Source: Phycisphaerales bacterium
Lineage (GTDB): Bacteria; Planctomycetota; Phycisphaerae; Phycisphaerales; UBA1924
Direction of reading: 5' to 3'
Assembly (NCBI GenBank): GCA_017642965.1
Contig: JAEPOJ010000013.1
Coordinates: forward strand, 23,227-87,226
Length of the DNA: 64,000 nt
The translations under genes and the position numbers were made by a program. The notes under the pieces are model-generated. The model saw nothing but the letters and a program-made list of their open reading frames with translations. It was not told the DNA's origin and did not search any database. Of the stretch, positions 62,514-64,000 are shown piece after piece; position 1 is the first letter of the stretch, and every line of letters starts with the position of its first letter.

Positions 62514-63914
62514 ATGCGCAGTTCGACGACCCATCCCACACAAGCGAGCACGCCGGATCAGCCGGTTTTTCATCGCTTCCAGGCGCTGATGCTCACACTC
62601 GCCCTCACGCTGCTGTGCACGCTGCCGCTCATCCTGAGCGGAAACGCCAACGGACGCGCAGCCGCGGACGATTACAACTACCACTGGATCGCGATACAGA
62701 AGTTCGCGATCGAATGGCCCAGCCCGGATATGAGCGACTACCAATCCGCGACTACACCGGGCTATCACCTGCTGCTCGCGCCGCTGGTCCACGCAGGCCT
62801 GGGCCACATGGGAACCCAGCTCGTTGCGCTCATCTGGACGCTGGCATTCTTCGGCCTGCTGTGCTGGTACGCGAGCAGAACGCTGGGGCGTGCAGCCGCG
62901 CTCGTCTGCCTGCCGCTGATCGTATCGATGTACACGCTCTTTCCAGGTGTGTGGCTGCTGCCGGACAACGCGGGCTGGTTCTTCGTGCTCTCGATGCTGC
63001 TCATCTCGCTGAGAGCACCCACGGGTTGGCCCTGCTGGCTCGCGTCTGGGGTGCTGCTCACGGCCCTGATATTCATGCGTCAGATCCACATCTGGATCGC
63101 CGCCACGGTCTGGCTTGCGGCATGGCTCGGATCAGATACTCCCGGGCTCGCCACGCTGCGGGCGTTCTTCGTGGATGGGCTCGCCCGCTCAGGGCGTGCG
63201 TTTATCGCGATCGCCTGCACGATCCCCGCGTTCGGCCTGCTCTTGTGGTTCCTGCTGATGTGGGGCGGGCTGGTGCCGCCGATGTTCCAGGGACAGCATC
63301 AGGGACCAAACCCCGCAACCCCCGGGTTCATCCTCCTTCAGCTCGCAATCCTCAGCGTGTTTTTCCTGCCGATCCTGCTGCCCCAACTTAAGGCGGTCTG
63401 GGCGCATCAGTGGCGATGGGTTCTGCTCAGTCTCGGGATCGGCGTCCTTCTCGCCCTGCTGCCCGCGTCTTCATACTCGGTCGAGGGCGGGCGCTTCGGT
63501 GGCTGGTGGAATCTGGTTCGGCTCGCAGGGAGCATCGCGGACCGCTCGCCGGTCTACGTAATTGGGGCGATCGCGGGAGCAGCGGTGCTCCCAATCTGGC
63601 TGAGCCTCGTTCCGCGCCGTGATGCATGGATCTGGGTCGGCACGATGATCGCCTTCACGCTCGCGCAGAGCGCCAATCACGAGAGCTGGCAGCGGTATCA
63701 CGAGCCGATGCTGCTGATCATGATCGCCCTGATCCTTGCACGCTCGGAGCTATTCCGAACCTCGCGTGTGCGGGTCATGATCGGGACACTCGGGCTCTGC
63801 GGGATGCTCGCGGTGCTCACGGTCTCGAGCCTGATCCAAGCCAAGCCCTACAAGCCCATCGAGAAACCCTTTGAGACCCGAGCGCAAGTGAACGCGATCG
63901 TTGAGGTTCCCTGA
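62514..63914 (+). CDS. polytopic membrane protein, GT-C/ALG10-like glycosyltransferase candidate
   Basis: A 466-residue protein with about eleven membrane segments. After the first one comes a short external loop RAAADDYNYHWIAIQKFAIEWP with paired Asp residues where GT-C glycosyltransferases have their catalytic acidic motif, then DYQSATTPGYHLLLAP. In the order DD...H...TTPGYH, then FMRQIHIWIAA and a late ANHESWQRYHEPMLL, the sequence resembles ALG10/GT59-like proteins. I infer use of a polyprenyl-linked sugar outside the membrane. Start uncertain: an ATG at 62481 is also possible. The last 86 bases of the window beyond its stop hold no gene I can support. Confidence 0.7.
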   Translation: MRSSTTHPTQASTPDQPVFHRFQALMLTLALTLLCTLPLILSGNANGRAAADDYNYHWIAIQKFAIEWPSPDMSDYQSATTPGYHLLLAPLVHAGLGHMGTQLVALIWTLAFFGLLCWYASRTLGRAAALVCLPLIVSMYTLFPGVWLLPDNAGWFFVLSMLLISLRAPTGWPCWLASGVLLTALIFMRQIHIWIAATVWLAAWLGSDTPGLATLRAFFVDGLARSGRAFIAIACTIPAFGLLLWFLLMWGGLVPPMFQGQHQGPNPATPGFILLQLAILSVFFLPILLPQLKAVWAHQWRWVLLSLGIGVLLALLPASSYSVEGGRFGGWWNLVRLAGSIADRSPVYVIGAIAGAAVLPIWLSLVPRRDAWIWVGTMIAFTLAQSANHESWQRYHEPMLLIMIALILARSELFRTSRVRVMIGTLGLCGMLAVLTVSSLIQAKPYKPIEKPFETRAQVNAIVEVP

Positions 63915-64000
63915 ACCTCCAGAGCATGCGGTCGTACAGAATCCCCGCGTCGGTCCCGCTTCTTTGGGCCGGGAGGGAATTGTCGATCAATACCCTGCCT

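Noticed and set aside
63915..64000. Possible C-terminus of a minus-strand gene entering from the right edge
   Set aside because: One minus frame is open (for example LPAQRSGTDAGILYDRM), but 86 bases are too few and the frame continues into the end of the GT-C-like gene without a stop.

Overview
The window looks like chromosomal DNA of a planctomycete of the class Phycisphaerae, probably marine. The evidence is high GC throughout, frequent GTG and TTG starts with weak ribosome binding sites, secreted proteins ending in GC-type dockerin-like repeats (DFFDVS...GCP), PEP-CTERM tails of the form VPAPSALALIGLGGL..RRR, and many extracytoplasmic, sulfotransferase and polysaccharide genes. The species assignment is inference. 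I see no rRNA, tRNA, CRISPR array, prophage or classical insertion sequence. No stretch longer than 300 bases lacks a gene.

Layout. 1-9.4 kb holds housekeeping and envelope genes: a partial PQQ-type beta-propeller protein, a small membrane protein, a LEA2-like lipoprotein, a Nif3/DUF34 protein, ispE, a ROK sugar kinase, the anti-sigma factor flgM, a lipoprotein and a small membrane protein. 9.5-16.8 kb is a nonulosonic (sialic-type) acid operon. It starts with a 1220-residue protein joining a Maf (DUF115) glycosyltransferase, a nucleotidyltransferase-like domain and what looks like a cysteine-less radical SAM/SPASM module. neuA, neuB and neuC follow. A 0.5 kb cassette encoding a GxxExxY protein, bounded by inverted CACACAGAG repeats, sits between neuA and neuB and has fused to neuA. 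neuB also carries a compositionally foreign middle segment. An HDOD protein and surE follow.

18.7-31.6 kb is a nearly complete sulfation module: two tandem TPR-sulfotransferases, a degenerate metallo-beta-lactamase-fold protein, cysN and cysD, cysC, a PAP phosphatase and an SLC13 permease. An MBOAT/SGNH O-acylation pair is embedded in it. Sulfate uptake, PAPS synthesis, sulfotransfer and PAP removal could all be served from this one locus.

31.7-44.2 kb holds an SDR epimerase, three secreted surface proteins (one dockerin-type, two PEP-CTERM) behind a putative promoter and palindrome, an unrecognised cytoplasmic protein, a large secreted protein, an iodotyrosine-deiodinase-like flavoenzyme, an FG-GAP/dockerin protein, a Tat-exported metallo-beta-lactamase-fold hydrolase, efp and aroK.

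44.2-57.9 kb is an exopolysaccharide locus: an XrtA-type deacetylase, formyltransferase, two GT4 and one GT2 glycosyltransferases, pyruvyl transferase, four left-handed beta-helix acetyltransferases, FkbM methyltransferase, O-antigen polymerase/ligase, a third sulfotransferase and a flippase. 58-64 kb holds a large zinc metalloprotease, a UbiA-type DPPR-synthase-like enzyme and a divergent polytopic GT-C-like protein. My overall reading is that the window encodes a decorated (sulfated, acetylated, pyruvylated, possibly formylated) extracellular polysaccharide and sialylated surface or flagellar proteins.
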